A DNA stretch of 46,328 bases, from contig NZ_JAHAFS010000018.1 of assembly GCF_018374135.1 (NCBI RefSeq), positions 1 to 46,328 on the forward strand, in the 5' to 3' direction. Under the pieces are notes generated by a model. The model was not told the DNA's origin. It searched no databases and saw only the letters and a list, made by a program, of their open reading frames with translations. Shown piece after piece: positions 8,770 through 17,397 of this stretch. This DNA is from Campylobacter gracilis (lineage in GTDB: Bacteria > Campylobacterota > Campylobacteria > Campylobacterales > Campylobacteraceae). Each line of letters opens with the position of its first letter. Position 1 is the first letter of the stretch. Made by a program: the position numbers and the translations under genes.

Positions 8770-10683
8770 CTAACCCCTCACAAACTCATCTACAAGCGCC
8801 GCAACCTGCTCTATGCCGATGCGCCAAAACTCGCTTTTATTGATATCAAAGCCGAATTTCGCCACTAGATTTTGCGGCGCGTCGCTGCCGCCCGAGCTTA
8901 AAAACTCGGTGTAAATTTGAACGAAATTTTCGAGCCTGCCGCTCTTATATAGCCCGTAAAGCGCGAGCACCAAAAGCTGTGCGTAGGCATAGGAGTAGCA
9001 GTAAAACGGCGTGTGAACGAAGTGCGGGATGTAGCTCCACCAGCTTTTGTAATGATCCTGCAAGATTAGCTCACCCGCAAACATCTTGCGCGACTCCTCC
9101 ATCCAAAGCTCGTCGATCTGCCCCGTGCTTAGCTCATCCGCGCTTGCATGCACGCGCCGCTCAAAGGTCGTAAATCCGATCTGGCGGTAAAGCGTAGCGA
9201 AGATATCCTCGATCTTTGCCGCAAGCATCGCTCTTAGCGCAGCCTTGTCGCTTGCGGTCTGCGAGAGCGTATCCGTATCGCGCGCTGCGTATTCGCACGA
9301 ATCAGCAGAGTCTTGAGAGGCGGCGCGTTTTACGGCGTGCTCGTTTGGAATTTCACCGCCCTGAGCTTCTTGCGAAGCGCTGCGCTTTAAATTTTGCAAG
9401 CCGTCCAAGGCGGCGGTGCTTTTGAAATTCGACAAGCCGTTTAAATTTGAAAAATTTTCGCGCATATAATCAAACACTAGCATCTCGCAGAAAACAGACG
9501 CGGTCTCAGCCGTCGTTAGCGGCGTGAAGGAGTTGAAATAGCCCACGCCGTAGCTTAGATACTGATGTATCGCGTGCCCCAGCTCGTGCGCGAGGGTAAA
9601 TACGTCGCGGCGCTTGCGCGTGAAATTTAAAAGCACGAAAGGGTGCGTGTCGCGCGAGCCGGAATGCGAAAATGCGCCGCTTTGCTTATTTTGCGCGGGC
9701 ATCGCGTCGATCCAGTTTCGCTCAAATGCCGCCTGCGCGATCTGTTTAAATTTCGGGCTAAATTTTTCAAATGCCGCAAGCACGATCTGCTTAGCCTGCT
9801 CGAAGCTAAACTCGCTCTCATCGCCCCCAAGCGGCGCGTATCTGTCGTAATCATACAGCGCGTCGTAGCCTAAAATTTCGCGCTTTTTGGCGTAAAATTT
9901 GCTGACTAGAGCGAAGCTTCGTTCCGTCTCTGCGATCAGCGCATCGACGCTTGCGATGTTTATCTGATTTTCCTCGTGCATCACCGCCTCGGCTTTATCG
10001 TAGCCGCGCAGCTCGCAGCGAATTTTAAGATCGGTTTTGATCATATTGTAGATGTAGCCAAGCAGGTGGGAGTTCTGCTCTAGTACCGCGCTTAGCGAAG
10101 CTGCGGCATCCTTTCGCACCTCGCGATCAGGGCTATGAAGCAGGCTTAAAATTTCCTCCTCGCCGAGCTTCTGTCCGCGAAAATCAAAGCTCATCCGCGC
10201 CATGCTCTCGTCAAAAAGTCGCGAAAACGCCTCACCGCTTACGGGCGAAGTTTTTAAAAGCACGCTTTCTTGCGGCAAGCTTAGCTGGTGGGCCTTGCGC
10301 TGCTTAAGTAGGCTCAAATAGTATCTGAATCTCCCGCCCCCTGCGATAAATTCGTCCTGTTTTGCGGCATCAAGCTCGTTAAACTCGAGCTCGAAAAAAA
10401 GTAGGCTCTGCGAAATGTCGTTGCAAGCCTGCTCCGCCTTGGCCTGCTGCGCTCCAAGGCTCGTATCTCGCGCAAAGCTAAGATGTGCAAAGCTCATTAT
10501 CTTGCCGATCTGCTCGCTGATGCCCTCATAAAGCTCAAGCGCGCCTAAAAATTCTTCCGCGCTAAGAGCGTGCAGCTTATCTTTAAATTTAAGCTCAAAA
10601 TCCATAGCCTGCGCGGAGGCGCTATCTATCGCGCCGCTAAATTCCGCCTCGTTTGCAAACAGCTCGCCTAAATTCCAATTCAT
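8770..10683 (-). CDS. pepF: M3-family oligoendopeptidase (PepF type) with a low-complexity insert
   Basis: Cytoplasmic zinc metallopeptidase that degrades short peptides. The zinc motif is HELGH at residues 366-370 (AHELGHAIHQYLSYGVGYFN), with the third ligand region TAETASVFCEMLVF after it. From ATG 10683 (preceded by AAAGGAAAACG; MNWNLGELF) it has 637 residues; an ATG at 10719 would add 12 basic residues without a ribosome site. PepF of C. jejuni is, as I recall, about 570 residues. The extra length is largely a Ser/Ala/Asp-rich stretch (about 9245-9450, between MRENFSNL and KAALRAML) that interrupts the catalytic domain without breaking frame. The first gene of the minus-strand run; sstT upstream ends in a terminator. 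Confidence 0.92.
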   Translation of the reverse strand: MNWNLGELFANEAEFSGAIDSASAQAMDFELKFKDKLHALSAEEFLGALELYEGISEQIGKIMSFAHLSFARDTSLGAQQAKAEQACNDISQSLLFFELEFNELDAAKQDEFIAGGGRFRYYLSLLKQRKAHQLSLPQESVLLKTSPVSGEAFSRLFDESMARMSFDFRGQKLGEEEILSLLHSPDREVRKDAAASLSAVLEQNSHLLGYIYNMIKTDLKIRCELRGYDKAEAVMHEENQINIASVDALIAETERSFALVSKFYAKKREILGYDALYDYDRYAPLGGDESEFSFEQAKQIVLAAFEKFSPKFKQIAQAAFERNWIDAMPAQNKQSGAFSHSGSRDTHPFVLLNFTRKRRDVFTLAHELGHAIHQYLSYGVGYFNSFTPLTTAETASVFCEMLVFDYMRENFSNLNGLSNFKSTAALDGLQNLKRSASQEAQGGEIPNEHAVKRAASQDSADSCEYAARDTDTLSQTASDKAALRAMLAAKIEDIFATLYRQIGFTTFERRVHASADELSTGQIDELWMEESRKMFAGELILQDHYKSWWSYIPHFVHTPFYCYSYAYAQLLVLALYGLYKSGRLENFVQIYTEFLSSGGSDAPQNLVAKFGFDINKSEFWRIGIEQVAALVDEFVRG

Positions 10684-10742
10684 CGTTTTCCTTTTAAAAT
10701 TTTTGGATAATTTTATCAAAAAAGAATAAGTAAAATTTTAAA

Positions 10743-10776
10743 AACCGCAAATCCGCCCTATGGACGGAATTAGCGG
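10743..10776 (-). terminator. Rho-independent terminator after sstT
   Basis: On the minus strand an imperfect stem CCGCTAATTCCG / CGGATTTGCGG with a short loop is followed by TTTTTA. It is 18 nt past the sstT stop and ends before the pepF start. An A-rich left arm would let it work in the opposite direction too, but no plus-strand gene needs it. Confidence 0.75.
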
Positions 10777-10793
10777 TAAAATTTTAAGGTGAG

Positions 10794-12053
10794 TTATTTT
10801 TGCATACTTTGCGACGCGATCGCCGTAAAAATCACGTCCGTGGAGCTATTTATCGCAGTTTCTACAGAGTCTTGGATCACGCCGATGATAAAGCCGATCG
10901 CGACTACCTGCATTGCAATGTCGTTTGAGATATTAAAGAGCGAGCACGCAAGCGGTATCAGCATCAATGAGCCGCCTGGCACGCCGCTAGCGCCGCATGC
11001 ACCGACCGCCGAGACCACGCAAAGCAGTAGCGCCGTCCAAAAATCGGGGCGCACGCCAAGCGTATGAGCCGCAGCAAGCGCCAAGATCGCGATTACCACC
11101 GCAGCGCCCGCCATATTTATCGTAGCGCCCAAAGGGATCGAGATCGAGCTTAGCTCGTCGCTGATACCGAGCTTTTTGCATAAATTTAAATTTACGGGGA
11201 TATTTGCCGCCGAGCTGCGGGTGAAAAACGCCGTGAGGCCGCTTTCGCGCAGGCAGGTAAATACGAGCGGATATGGATTTTTCTTAATCACCGCAAAGAC
11301 GATGAGTGGATTTACCACGAGGGCTACGAACGCCATCGCACCTACTAGTACGACTACGATTCGCGCGTATCCAAGCAGCGCATCGACGCCGGTTTGATAC
11401 ACAGTAGAAGCTACTAGACCGAAAATTCCAAACGGCGCGAGCTGGATTACGAACTGCACGATTTTGGTTACCGCTTCGCTCAGATCGGTAAAAATTTTCT
11501 TTGTTTCATTAGTGCAAAATTTAAGCGCGACGCCAAGACCTATCGCCCAGGTTAAAATTCCTACGTAATTCCCGTGCGCAATAGCATTTAGCGGATTATC
11601 TACGACCTTAAAAAGCAGATCTTTTAGCACGATCCAAACGCTTGCAGGGACTGCATTTTCCGCCGCGCCGACATTGCTTAGAGCAAGCTGCGTCGGAAAT
11701 AAAAAGCTGGCTGCTACCCCCACGCACGAGGCTAAAAAGGTACCTACGATATATAGGACGACTACGCGTTTTAAGCCGCTTGCGCTGCCGTATTGTTTAT
11801 TTACGATCGAGCTTAAAATCAAGATAAAAACTAAAATCGGAGCTACCGCTTTAAGGGCGCCTACGAATAAATTTCCTAAAATTTCCGCAAAAGCTACTAC
11901 GTTTATTAAAAACGAATTGTGCTCTGCCGCAATATCGCCCGCCGCTGAACGTGCGGCAAAGCCCAAAATAGCGCCTATTATCAAGCCGGTAACTATGCGC
12001 AGAACTAGATTTTTATCTTTGTAGCTGGCTACTAATTTTTGAATCGAACTCAT
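10794..12053 (-). CDS. sstT: SstT, sodium:serine/threonine symporter
   Basis: Inner-membrane amino acid importer of the dicarboxylate/amino acid:cation symporter family, 419 residues. Several hydrophobic helices are visible (for example LRIVTGLIIGAILGFAA, NLFVGALKAVAPILVFILIL). The re-entrant serine-rich loop is AFFTRSSAANIPVNLNLCKKLG, and ATINMAGAAVVIAILALAAA follows, with the NMAGA motif (NMxGA in SstT). The C-terminal GACGASGVPGGSLMLIPLAC is also characteristic. SstT in C. jejuni neighbours metK, as here. It is transcribed divergently from metK across a 144-bp spacer, and GAAAGG precedes the ATG. Confidence 0.92.
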   Translation of the reverse strand: MSSIQKLVASYKDKNLVLRIVTGLIIGAILGFAARSAAGDIAAEHNSFLINVVAFAEILGNLFVGALKAVAPILVFILILSSIVNKQYGSASGLKRVVVLYIVGTFLASCVGVAASFLFPTQLALSNVGAAENAVPASVWIVLKDLLFKVVDNPLNAIAHGNYVGILTWAIGLGVALKFCTNETKKIFTDLSEAVTKIVQFVIQLAPFGIFGLVASTVYQTGVDALLGYARIVVVLVGAMAFVALVVNPLIVFAVIKKNPYPLVFTCLRESGLTAFFTRSSAANIPVNLNLCKKLGISDELSSISIPLGATINMAGAAVVIAILALAAAHTLGVRPDFWTALLLCVVSAVGACGASGVPGGSLMLIPLACSLFNISNDIAMQVVAIGFIIGVIQDSVETAINSSTDVIFTAIASQSMQK

Positions 12054-12164
12054 TTTTTACCTTTCAATCAAAACGTCGTTTGAAATATATCGAAATTTTA
12101 TTTAAGCACATTTAAATTTGAGCGGAATTTCGTAATTTTTAGTTAATCTTAAAACCTCGTTAGC

Positions 12165-12170
12165 TAAAAT
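12165..12170 (+). promoter_or_regulatory. Putative -10 box of metK
   Basis: GCTAAAATG contains TAAAAT, 28 nt before the metK ATG, with T-rich sequence upstream, as in Campylobacter sigma-70 promoters, which lack a clear -35. Ribosome site TTAGGAG lies 6 nt before the ATG. Confidence 0.4.
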
Positions 12171-12197
12171 GCCCCGAAATTTTAATTAGGAGCAGAT

Positions 12198-13397
12198 ATG
12201 TATCTTTTCACAAGCGAAGTAGTAAGCCCAGGGCATCCGGATAAGTGCGCCGACATCATCGCAGATAGCATCGTGGATGAAATTTTAAAGCAAGACCCAA
12301 ACGGGCGCGTCGCGGCAGAGGTTTTCATAGCGGGCAAACACGTAGTAATCGGCGGCGAAGTAAACGCCAAGATCGATTTTACCCACGACGATTACCGCCA
12401 CATCGTAAAGGGCGCGCTTAGCGAGATCGGTTACAACGACAACCCCTACTTTACGCGCGCGCAGTGTCTGCATCCGCAGGATCTGCAAGTGGACGTATTT
12501 TTAAACCAGCAAAGCCCCGACATTAACCAAGGCGTCGATCAAGAGGGCGGCGAGATCGGAGCGGGAGATCAGGGCATAATGTTCGGCTTCGCAAGCTGCG
12601 AGACGAAAAATTTTATGCCGGCGGCGATCACCTACGCAAGAGCGCTTTGCGATCACGTTTACGCCTATGCAAAGTCTCATCCCAACGAGCTTGGCGTCGA
12701 TATTAAGACGCAGGTTAGCGTCGATTACGGCACGAAGAGCAATTTTGAGGAGTGTAAGCCGCAAAGCATCCATACGATCGTGGTTTCAGCGCCATGCGTC
12801 GAGAGTATGAGTATCGAGCGCGTCCGAGATCTGATCGGAAATTTAATCGATTCGGCGGGACTTCCGAAGAAGCTTTACGACAAAAGCAAAACGATCATCT
12901 ACATCAATCCTACCGGTCGCTACGTAAATCATAGCTCGCTTCACGACAGCGGCCTAACGGGGCGAAAACTGATCGTAGATAGCTTCGGCGGCTACAGCCC
13001 TATAGGCGGCGGCGCTCAAAGCAGCAAGGACTACACCAAGGTCGATCGCAGCGGGCTTTATGCGGCGCGCTATATCGCCAAAAACATCGTCGCGGCGGGG
13101 CTTGCGAAAAAATGCATCGTCCAGCTCAGCTACGCAATCGGCGTGGCTAAACCCGTCAGCGTCAGCGTCGATTGCATGGGGACGAATTTAGGCGCGGCAA
13201 GCGACGATGAGTTGTCCGCTTTCGTGCTTGAAAAATTCCCGCTCACGCCGCGCTGGATCATCGATAAATTCGGCCTTGATCGCCCCGGCAAAGGAGGCTT
13301 TCTCTACGCCGACGTCGCCGCACGCGGACAGGTCGGAAATGACGAATACCCGTGGGAGCAGCTCGATAGCGTGGAGCTTTTTAAGGCTTTGAAATAA
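12198..13397 (+). CDS. metK: MetK, S-adenosylmethionine synthetase
   Basis: Makes S-adenosylmethionine from ATP and methionine. 399 residues. Conserved blocks: VVSPGHPDKCADIIADSIVD near the start, GAGDQGIMFGFA in the middle, and INPTGRYV and VDSFGGYSPIGGGAQSSKD towards the end. The last departs from the common bacterial GGGAFSGKD signature (AQSS for AFSG), which I take as a lineage variant because all flanking residues are conserved. TTAGGAG lies 6 nt before the ATG. It is transcribed divergently from sstT and is apparently monocistronic, since 1 kb of empty sequence follows. Confidence 0.97.
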   Translation: MYLFTSEVVSPGHPDKCADIIADSIVDEILKQDPNGRVAAEVFIAGKHVVIGGEVNAKIDFTHDDYRHIVKGALSEIGYNDNPYFTRAQCLHPQDLQVDVFLNQQSPDINQGVDQEGGEIGAGDQGIMFGFASCETKNFMPAAITYARALCDHVYAYAKSHPNELGVDIKTQVSVDYGTKSNFEECKPQSIHTIVVSAPCVESMSIERVRDLIGNLIDSAGLPKKLYDKSKTIIYINPTGRYVNHSSLHDSGLTGRKLIVDSFGGYSPIGGGAQSSKDYTKVDRSGLYAARYIAKNIVAAGLAKKCIVQLSYAIGVAKPVSVSVDCMGTNLGAASDDELSAFVLEKFPLTPRWIIDKFGLDRPGKGGFLYADVAARGQVGNDEYPWEQLDSVELFKALK

Positions 13398-13440
13398 AAT
13401 TTTACGCTTTGCAGTAGCGCCTTTTTAGCTTACGACATTC

Positions 13441-13466
13441 GCTAGGCTTGCAGCAGCGAGCCTAGC
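13441..13466 (+). terminator. Hairpin downstream of metK
   Basis: GCTAGGCTTGC, loop AGCA, GCGAGCCTAGC: an 11-bp stem with one G-T wobble, about 45 nt past the metK stop. There is no U-tract directly after, so it may be a transcript-end stabiliser rather than an intrinsic terminator; a weaker hairpin with TTTTT lies just before it. Confidence 0.45.
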
Positions 13467-14250
13467 TCAATATTCTACGTAGCTTTGCATGTCGCGTAAT
13501 TTTATCGTGCGCCCAAAAGTAGCGTTACGGCAAAATTCTCCATCAAAATTCTAAGCCGTGCAATTTAAGAGTTTTTGCAGGTAGAATCGAATTTTAAAAT
13601 TTTAAGCCCAGCTCACGCAAAATTTTAAAATTGGCGCGGTGAAATTCCAAGGCTGAGCCCGTCTAATTTAGTGATAAATTCTAACTAGAGCAGGCTTTAA
13701 AAAATTTACATGCAAGCTTTTAAATTTGCAATCGCTTAAAATGAAATTTGACCTATAAAATTTTTTCTAACGCGCTTTGTACTTAATCTCCGAAGAGTAA
13801 AATTTTAAATCCTCCTTACTTGTGATGTTTAAGCGTATAAATTTTAAAATTTTGCATTTTATTTGAAGTTTGCCGCTTTATACAGCAAAAAAACCCAAAG
13901 CAAATTCCATTTAAAAGCGGCATTTGCAAGATAAAAGCGCTGAAATTTTAAAATGTAGAATTTATGAACGCTACTGATTTAAAATCTCAGATTGGCACGC
14001 TTCGCCAAAGCTCCTCCACTAACTACGCAAAATGTAAAAGTAAGATTAAATTCTCCCGCGCATGATGTCGCCCGCAAGCGAGCACGGCGGAACATTAAGC
14101 TTAAATAACGCAAAAGATATAAGGAATAAAGCAAAAAAAGAGGAGGCTTGGAGCTTGATAAAATTCTAGCTTTGTGCGGCGGCGACCGAGCGGCTTTTAA
14201 ATTGGACTTTAAACGCAGTGATGCGAATTTCGCGCCTTAACTTAAATGCT

Positions 14251-14280
14251 AAAGCGGCGATAAAATTTCATCACCGCTTT
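14251..14280 (-). terminator. Inverted repeat downstream of the TRAP binding protein gene
   Basis: AAAGCGG-C-GAT, loop AAAATTTC, ATC-A-CCGCTTT: a 10-pair stem with one mismatch, about 150 nt past the stop of the minus-strand gene. No strong U-tract; a possible transcript end. Confidence 0.3.
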
Positions 14281-14432
14281 CATAAATTAAAATTTTAAAA
14301 ATACTCCGAACTACACAGCTGCAAATAAGTAAATCGCCCGCACTTCAGCCTAAATCTCTTAAATCGCCGACCGAATTTAAGCCGCTTCTTGACTTGATGC
14401 TAGGTTTTGATACGCAACTTAAAAGCGAAGCA

Positions 14433-15617
14433 TTATTTCGTCTGATTATCCTCATTTTTTGGTGCGGCAGTGCTTGCATTTATCTCGCTGGCTGCGCTAT
14501 TTATGGGCTCAGGAACAGAGATTTTTTTCACCGAAGCAGTAAAATTCTGCTCGGCTTCAACATCGCCAGTTTTTTCGATATATGTAAAATCACCCATCTT
14601 CGTCCACGTTCTAGCTTTAGCTAAAAACGCCTTTTGACTCTCCCAAATCTCTTTAAAATCGGGATTTTTCTCGCTTTCTTCGGCTAAAATTTCATCCGTC
14701 GCCTTGCGAAGCGCACGCATAATCTCAGGCGAAAAAGAGCGAATCTGAACGTTTGGATATTTCTTTTTGATCTCGTCCCAAATTATTACATTTTTATAAA
14801 ACGTCTCGTTTTCTGCGTATTCGCGCGCCTTAGCGATCGAAGCCTCTAGGATGTTTTGCAAGTCCTTAGGAAGCTTCTGCCAAGTTTGTAGATTTATCAC
14901 AATCTGCTGCTCGCTAGCGGGTTCTTGCCATCCCGTATAATAGTAATTTGCGACTTTGTGAAAGCCTAGAGGTATATCAAAGCTAGGACTTGCCCACTCG
15001 ACTGCATCGATGGTGCCCATCTCTAGCGCCATATATAGTTCACCTACCGGTATCGTAGCGACTGCGACGCCAAGGCGGTTCATAACCTCCCCGCCAAAAC
15101 TTGGAATTCTAAATTTAAGCCCTTTTAGATCATCTAGCGTATTAATCTCTTTTTTAAACCAGCCACCCATCTGCATGCCGCTATTTAGAATATTAAAAAC
15201 CTTTAGATTACTTTTAGCATAGAATTTATCCGCTAACTCCTTACCCCCGCCGAAGTAATACCAAGCGTGCTGCTCGTCTTTCGTCATACCAAAAGGCACA
15301 GTCGTAAACAGCATATTCGCGCTATTTTTGCCTTTATAATAGTAGCTCGCAGTATAGCCTAAATCGTATTGCCCGTTTTTAACCATATCATAGATCGCAA
15401 AAGGCGCTTTATGTTTGCTAGGCGCGTCGATGCTGATTTTCAGCCTGCCATCAGACATACTATCTGCAAGATCTGCCATACGCTTAGCGACATCGCCTAC
15501 GATAGGCATACTAAGCTCGTAAGTCTGAGCTAGCTTGAGGCGATAAACTTTCTTATCCGCGCCCCACAGCGACGTGGCTATAATCAAACTTAATCCGACA
15601 AGAATCGATTTTTTCAT
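14433..15617 (-). CDS. TRAP transporter substrate-binding protein, DctP/TakP type
   Basis: Periplasmic binding protein of 394 residues. An N-terminal signal peptide (MKKSILVGLSLIIATSLWGA) is followed by a DctP fold. The substrate arginine is in the LKFRIPSFGGEVMNRLGV region, and the segment ALEMGTIDAVEWASPSFD, followed by LGFHKVANYYYTGWQEP, resembles binding proteins for 2-oxo acids and other monocarboxylates (TakP-like) more than C4-dicarboxylate DctP. No DctQ or DctM gene lies next to it, so the membrane partners must be elsewhere or absent. The last 45 or so residues are a Ser/Ala/Asn-rich tail (KISVPEPINSAASEIN...) that is not part of the fold. GGGAG precedes the ATG. Substrate is inference. 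Confidence 0.85.
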   Translation of the reverse strand: MKKSILVGLSLIIATSLWGADKKVYRLKLAQTYELSMPIVGDVAKRMADLADSMSDGRLKISIDAPSKHKAPFAIYDMVKNGQYDLGYTASYYYKGKNSANMLFTTVPFGMTKDEQHAWYYFGGGKELADKFYAKSNLKVFNILNSGMQMGGWFKKEINTLDDLKGLKFRIPSFGGEVMNRLGVAVATIPVGELYMALEMGTIDAVEWASPSFDIPLGFHKVANYYYTGWQEPASEQQIVINLQTWQKLPKDLQNILEASIAKAREYAENETFYKNVIIWDEIKKKYPNVQIRSFSPEIMRALRKATDEILAEESEKNPDFKEIWESQKAFLAKARTWTKMGDFTYIEKTGDVEAEQNFTASVKKISVPEPINSAASEINASTAAPKNEDNQTK

Positions 15618-15738
15618 ATACTACTCCCAAAATGAAATGGTGCGAATTTTATATAAAATCATCTAAATTCACGCTTTTATAACTAGCTTTTAAGCGAAAT
15701 TTTCGCACAATTGCAGCCAAATTCGATAAGGAAAGGGC
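15618..15738. promoter_or_regulatory. Divergent promoter region between the TRAP protein gene and mqo
   Basis: A 121-bp spacer. For the minus-strand gene, TATAAA within GATTTTATATAAAATTCG (about 15640-15660) is a possible -10 box. For mqo, TATAAC at about 15678-15683 is a weak candidate. Between the latter and the mqo start is the dyad GCGAAA-T-TTTCGC (15694-15706), which could bind a regulator. AAGGAAAGG precedes the mqo ATG. Confidence 0.35.
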
Positions 15739-17085
15739 ATGCAAGAAAAACATTACGACGTAATCATCATAGGCGGCGGTATCACGGGCAGCGCGCTAGC
15801 GTACGTGCTGGCAGAATTTAGCGGGATCAAAAATATCGCTCTACTTGAAAAATACGAAGGGCTTGCGACGCTAAATTCTAAAGCCAGCGCAAACTCTCAG
15901 ACGATTCATTGCGGCGACATCGAGACCAACTACGACCTGCAAAAAGCGACCGAAGTCAAGCGCAAGGCGGATATGATCGTGAAATATTGCCAAAAGCACG
16001 GATATGAGAATAAATTTTTATTTCAGGGGCAGAAAATGGCTCTTGGCGTGGGCGAAAGCGAGGTAGAGCTAATTAAAGACCGCTTTGAGAAATTTAAAGA
16101 GCTTTATCCGTATCTGCAGCTTTTCGACAAGGAAGAGCTCAAAAAAATCGAGCCCAAGCTAGTTTTTGACGGGCGCGGCGAGGAGCGAGCGGAGGATATC
16201 GTCGCGATGGGCGTGCAATCGGGAGTTTACACGACGATCGATTACGGCGCGATGGCGAATTCCTTCGTGCAAAACGCTAAAAACGTGAAGGGCAAAACCT
16301 GCGATCTGTACCTAAATACCGAAGTGCAAAACATCACTAAAGTAGGCGATAAGTTCTATATCCGCACCGCAAATAGACTCTCACTAAGCGCCGATTTCGT
16401 AGTCGTAGATGCGGGCGCTCACTCGCTGTGGCTAGCGCACAAAATGGGGCTTGGGCAGGATCTTAGCACGATTTGCATTGCGGGCAGCTTCTATCTAACC
16501 AAGCAAAAGCTTCTAAACGGCAAGGTTTACATGGTGCAAAACCCAAAGCTTCCATTTGCCGCGCTTCACGGCGACCCCGATCTTTTGGCGGACGGCTGCA
16601 CGAGATTTGGTCCTACCGCACTTACGATGCCGAAGCTCGAGCGCTACAAGGGCTGTCGTTCGGTGCCGGAATTTTTTCAGTCATTAAATTTTGACATGGA
16701 CGTAGCCAAGGTCATTTGGCAAAATTTTGGCGATAGCGAGGTAAGGGACTTCTTAGTCCGCAATATAGGCTTTGAGATACCGATTTTAGGTAAAAAGCTT
16801 TTCGTCAAAAATGCGCGCAAGATCATACCTAGCATCCGCGAGGAGGATATTTACTATGCCAAGGGCTTTGGCGGCGTGCGTCCGCAAGTAATCTCACACT
16901 CGCAAAAAAAGCTGCTTTTAGGCGAAGCTAGAATAGGCGAAAATCCGGGGATTATCTTTAATATGACCCCAAGCCCCGGCGCTACGAGCTGCCTAGGCAA
17001 CGCACTTCGCGACGCAAAAAGTGCCTGCGAATATTTAGGAGTGAGCTTTGATGATGCAAAATTTGACGCGGAAATGATGCAATAA
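15739..17085 (+). CDS. mqo: Mqo, FAD-dependent malate:quinone oxidoreductase
   Basis: Peripheral membrane flavoprotein that oxidises malate to oxaloacetate and passes electrons to menaquinone. 448 residues. The N-terminal FAD-binding motif is DVIIIGGGITGSALAYVLAE (residues 7-26), followed by the acidic residue in LLEKYEGLAT, then the family-typical ANSQTIHCGDIETNY. The C-terminal segments GGVRPQVIS and NMTPSPGATSCLGNALRDA complete the FAD site. It resembles the epsilonproteobacterial Mqo rather than the longer E. coli-type enzyme; L-2-hydroxyglutarate oxidases are relatives, so the assignment rests on overall resemblance. It is divergent from the TRAP binding-protein gene, which could import an organic acid, so the two may be functionally linked. 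Confidence 0.85.
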   Translation: MQEKHYDVIIIGGGITGSALAYVLAEFSGIKNIALLEKYEGLATLNSKASANSQTIHCGDIETNYDLQKATEVKRKADMIVKYCQKHGYENKFLFQGQKMALGVGESEVELIKDRFEKFKELYPYLQLFDKEELKKIEPKLVFDGRGEERAEDIVAMGVQSGVYTTIDYGAMANSFVQNAKNVKGKTCDLYLNTEVQNITKVGDKFYIRTANRLSLSADFVVVDAGAHSLWLAHKMGLGQDLSTICIAGSFYLTKQKLLNGKVYMVQNPKLPFAALHGDPDLLADGCTRFGPTALTMPKLERYKGCRSVPEFFQSLNFDMDVAKVIWQNFGDSEVRDFLVRNIGFEIPILGKKLFVKNARKIIPSIREEDIYYAKGFGGVRPQVISHSQKKLLLGEARIGENPGIIFNMTPSPGATSCLGNALRDAKSACEYLGVSFDDAKFDAEMMQ

Positions 17086-17397
17086 AGAGGAATTTTTAAA
17101 TCTCGCTCGGGCAAGAATTTTAAAATTTTACTTCAGCGAGGATTTTAGAATTTTGCTCGTGCTTTACGTATATAGGGGATTTTAAAAATTTCATTCAAAC
17201 GCGAATTCTTAGAATTTAACCTGCACTGCAAGCTATGAAATTTTAAAATTTCGCCGTGCCTTGGAATTCTAAAATTCTCTCGCGGCATAAAATTTTAAAA
17301 TTCCTTCATCTAGCGAATTTTAAAATTTAGAAATTTCAAAATTTTGCGCAAAATTTCGCCCAATGCGGCGATAAATTTTAAATTTAAAGGAGAAAAG
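17086..17397. repeat. Spacer packed with AATTTTAAAATT palindromes
   Basis: About 310 bp between mqo and pyk. At least four exact copies of ATTTTAAAATT and several variants (GAATTCTTAGAATTT, TTTAAAAATTT) alternate with GC-richer spacers of 8-25 nt such as CGCCGTGCC and CGCTCGGGC. No gene is visible. Confidence 0.7.

Larger units (their letters stand above)
13398..14432. other. 1-kb spacer between metK and the TRAP binding protein gene
   Basis: No convincing gene. The stretch is AT-rich with many AAATTTTAAAATTT-like palindromes. It holds a weak CGCT/AGCG hairpin followed by CCTTTTT at about 13411-13430, a stronger hairpin at 13441-13466, and an inverted repeat at 14251-14280 (AAAGCGG...CCGCTTT with one mismatch, then GAT/ATC). 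Two short frames, 13964-14065 and 14065-14169 (33 and 34 codons, overlapping at TGATG), have no ribosome site. Confidence 0.6.

Noticed and set aside
13964..14169. Two overlapping short frames of 33 and 34 codons
   Set aside because: No ribosome site and no recognisable sequence; in an AT-rich spacer.
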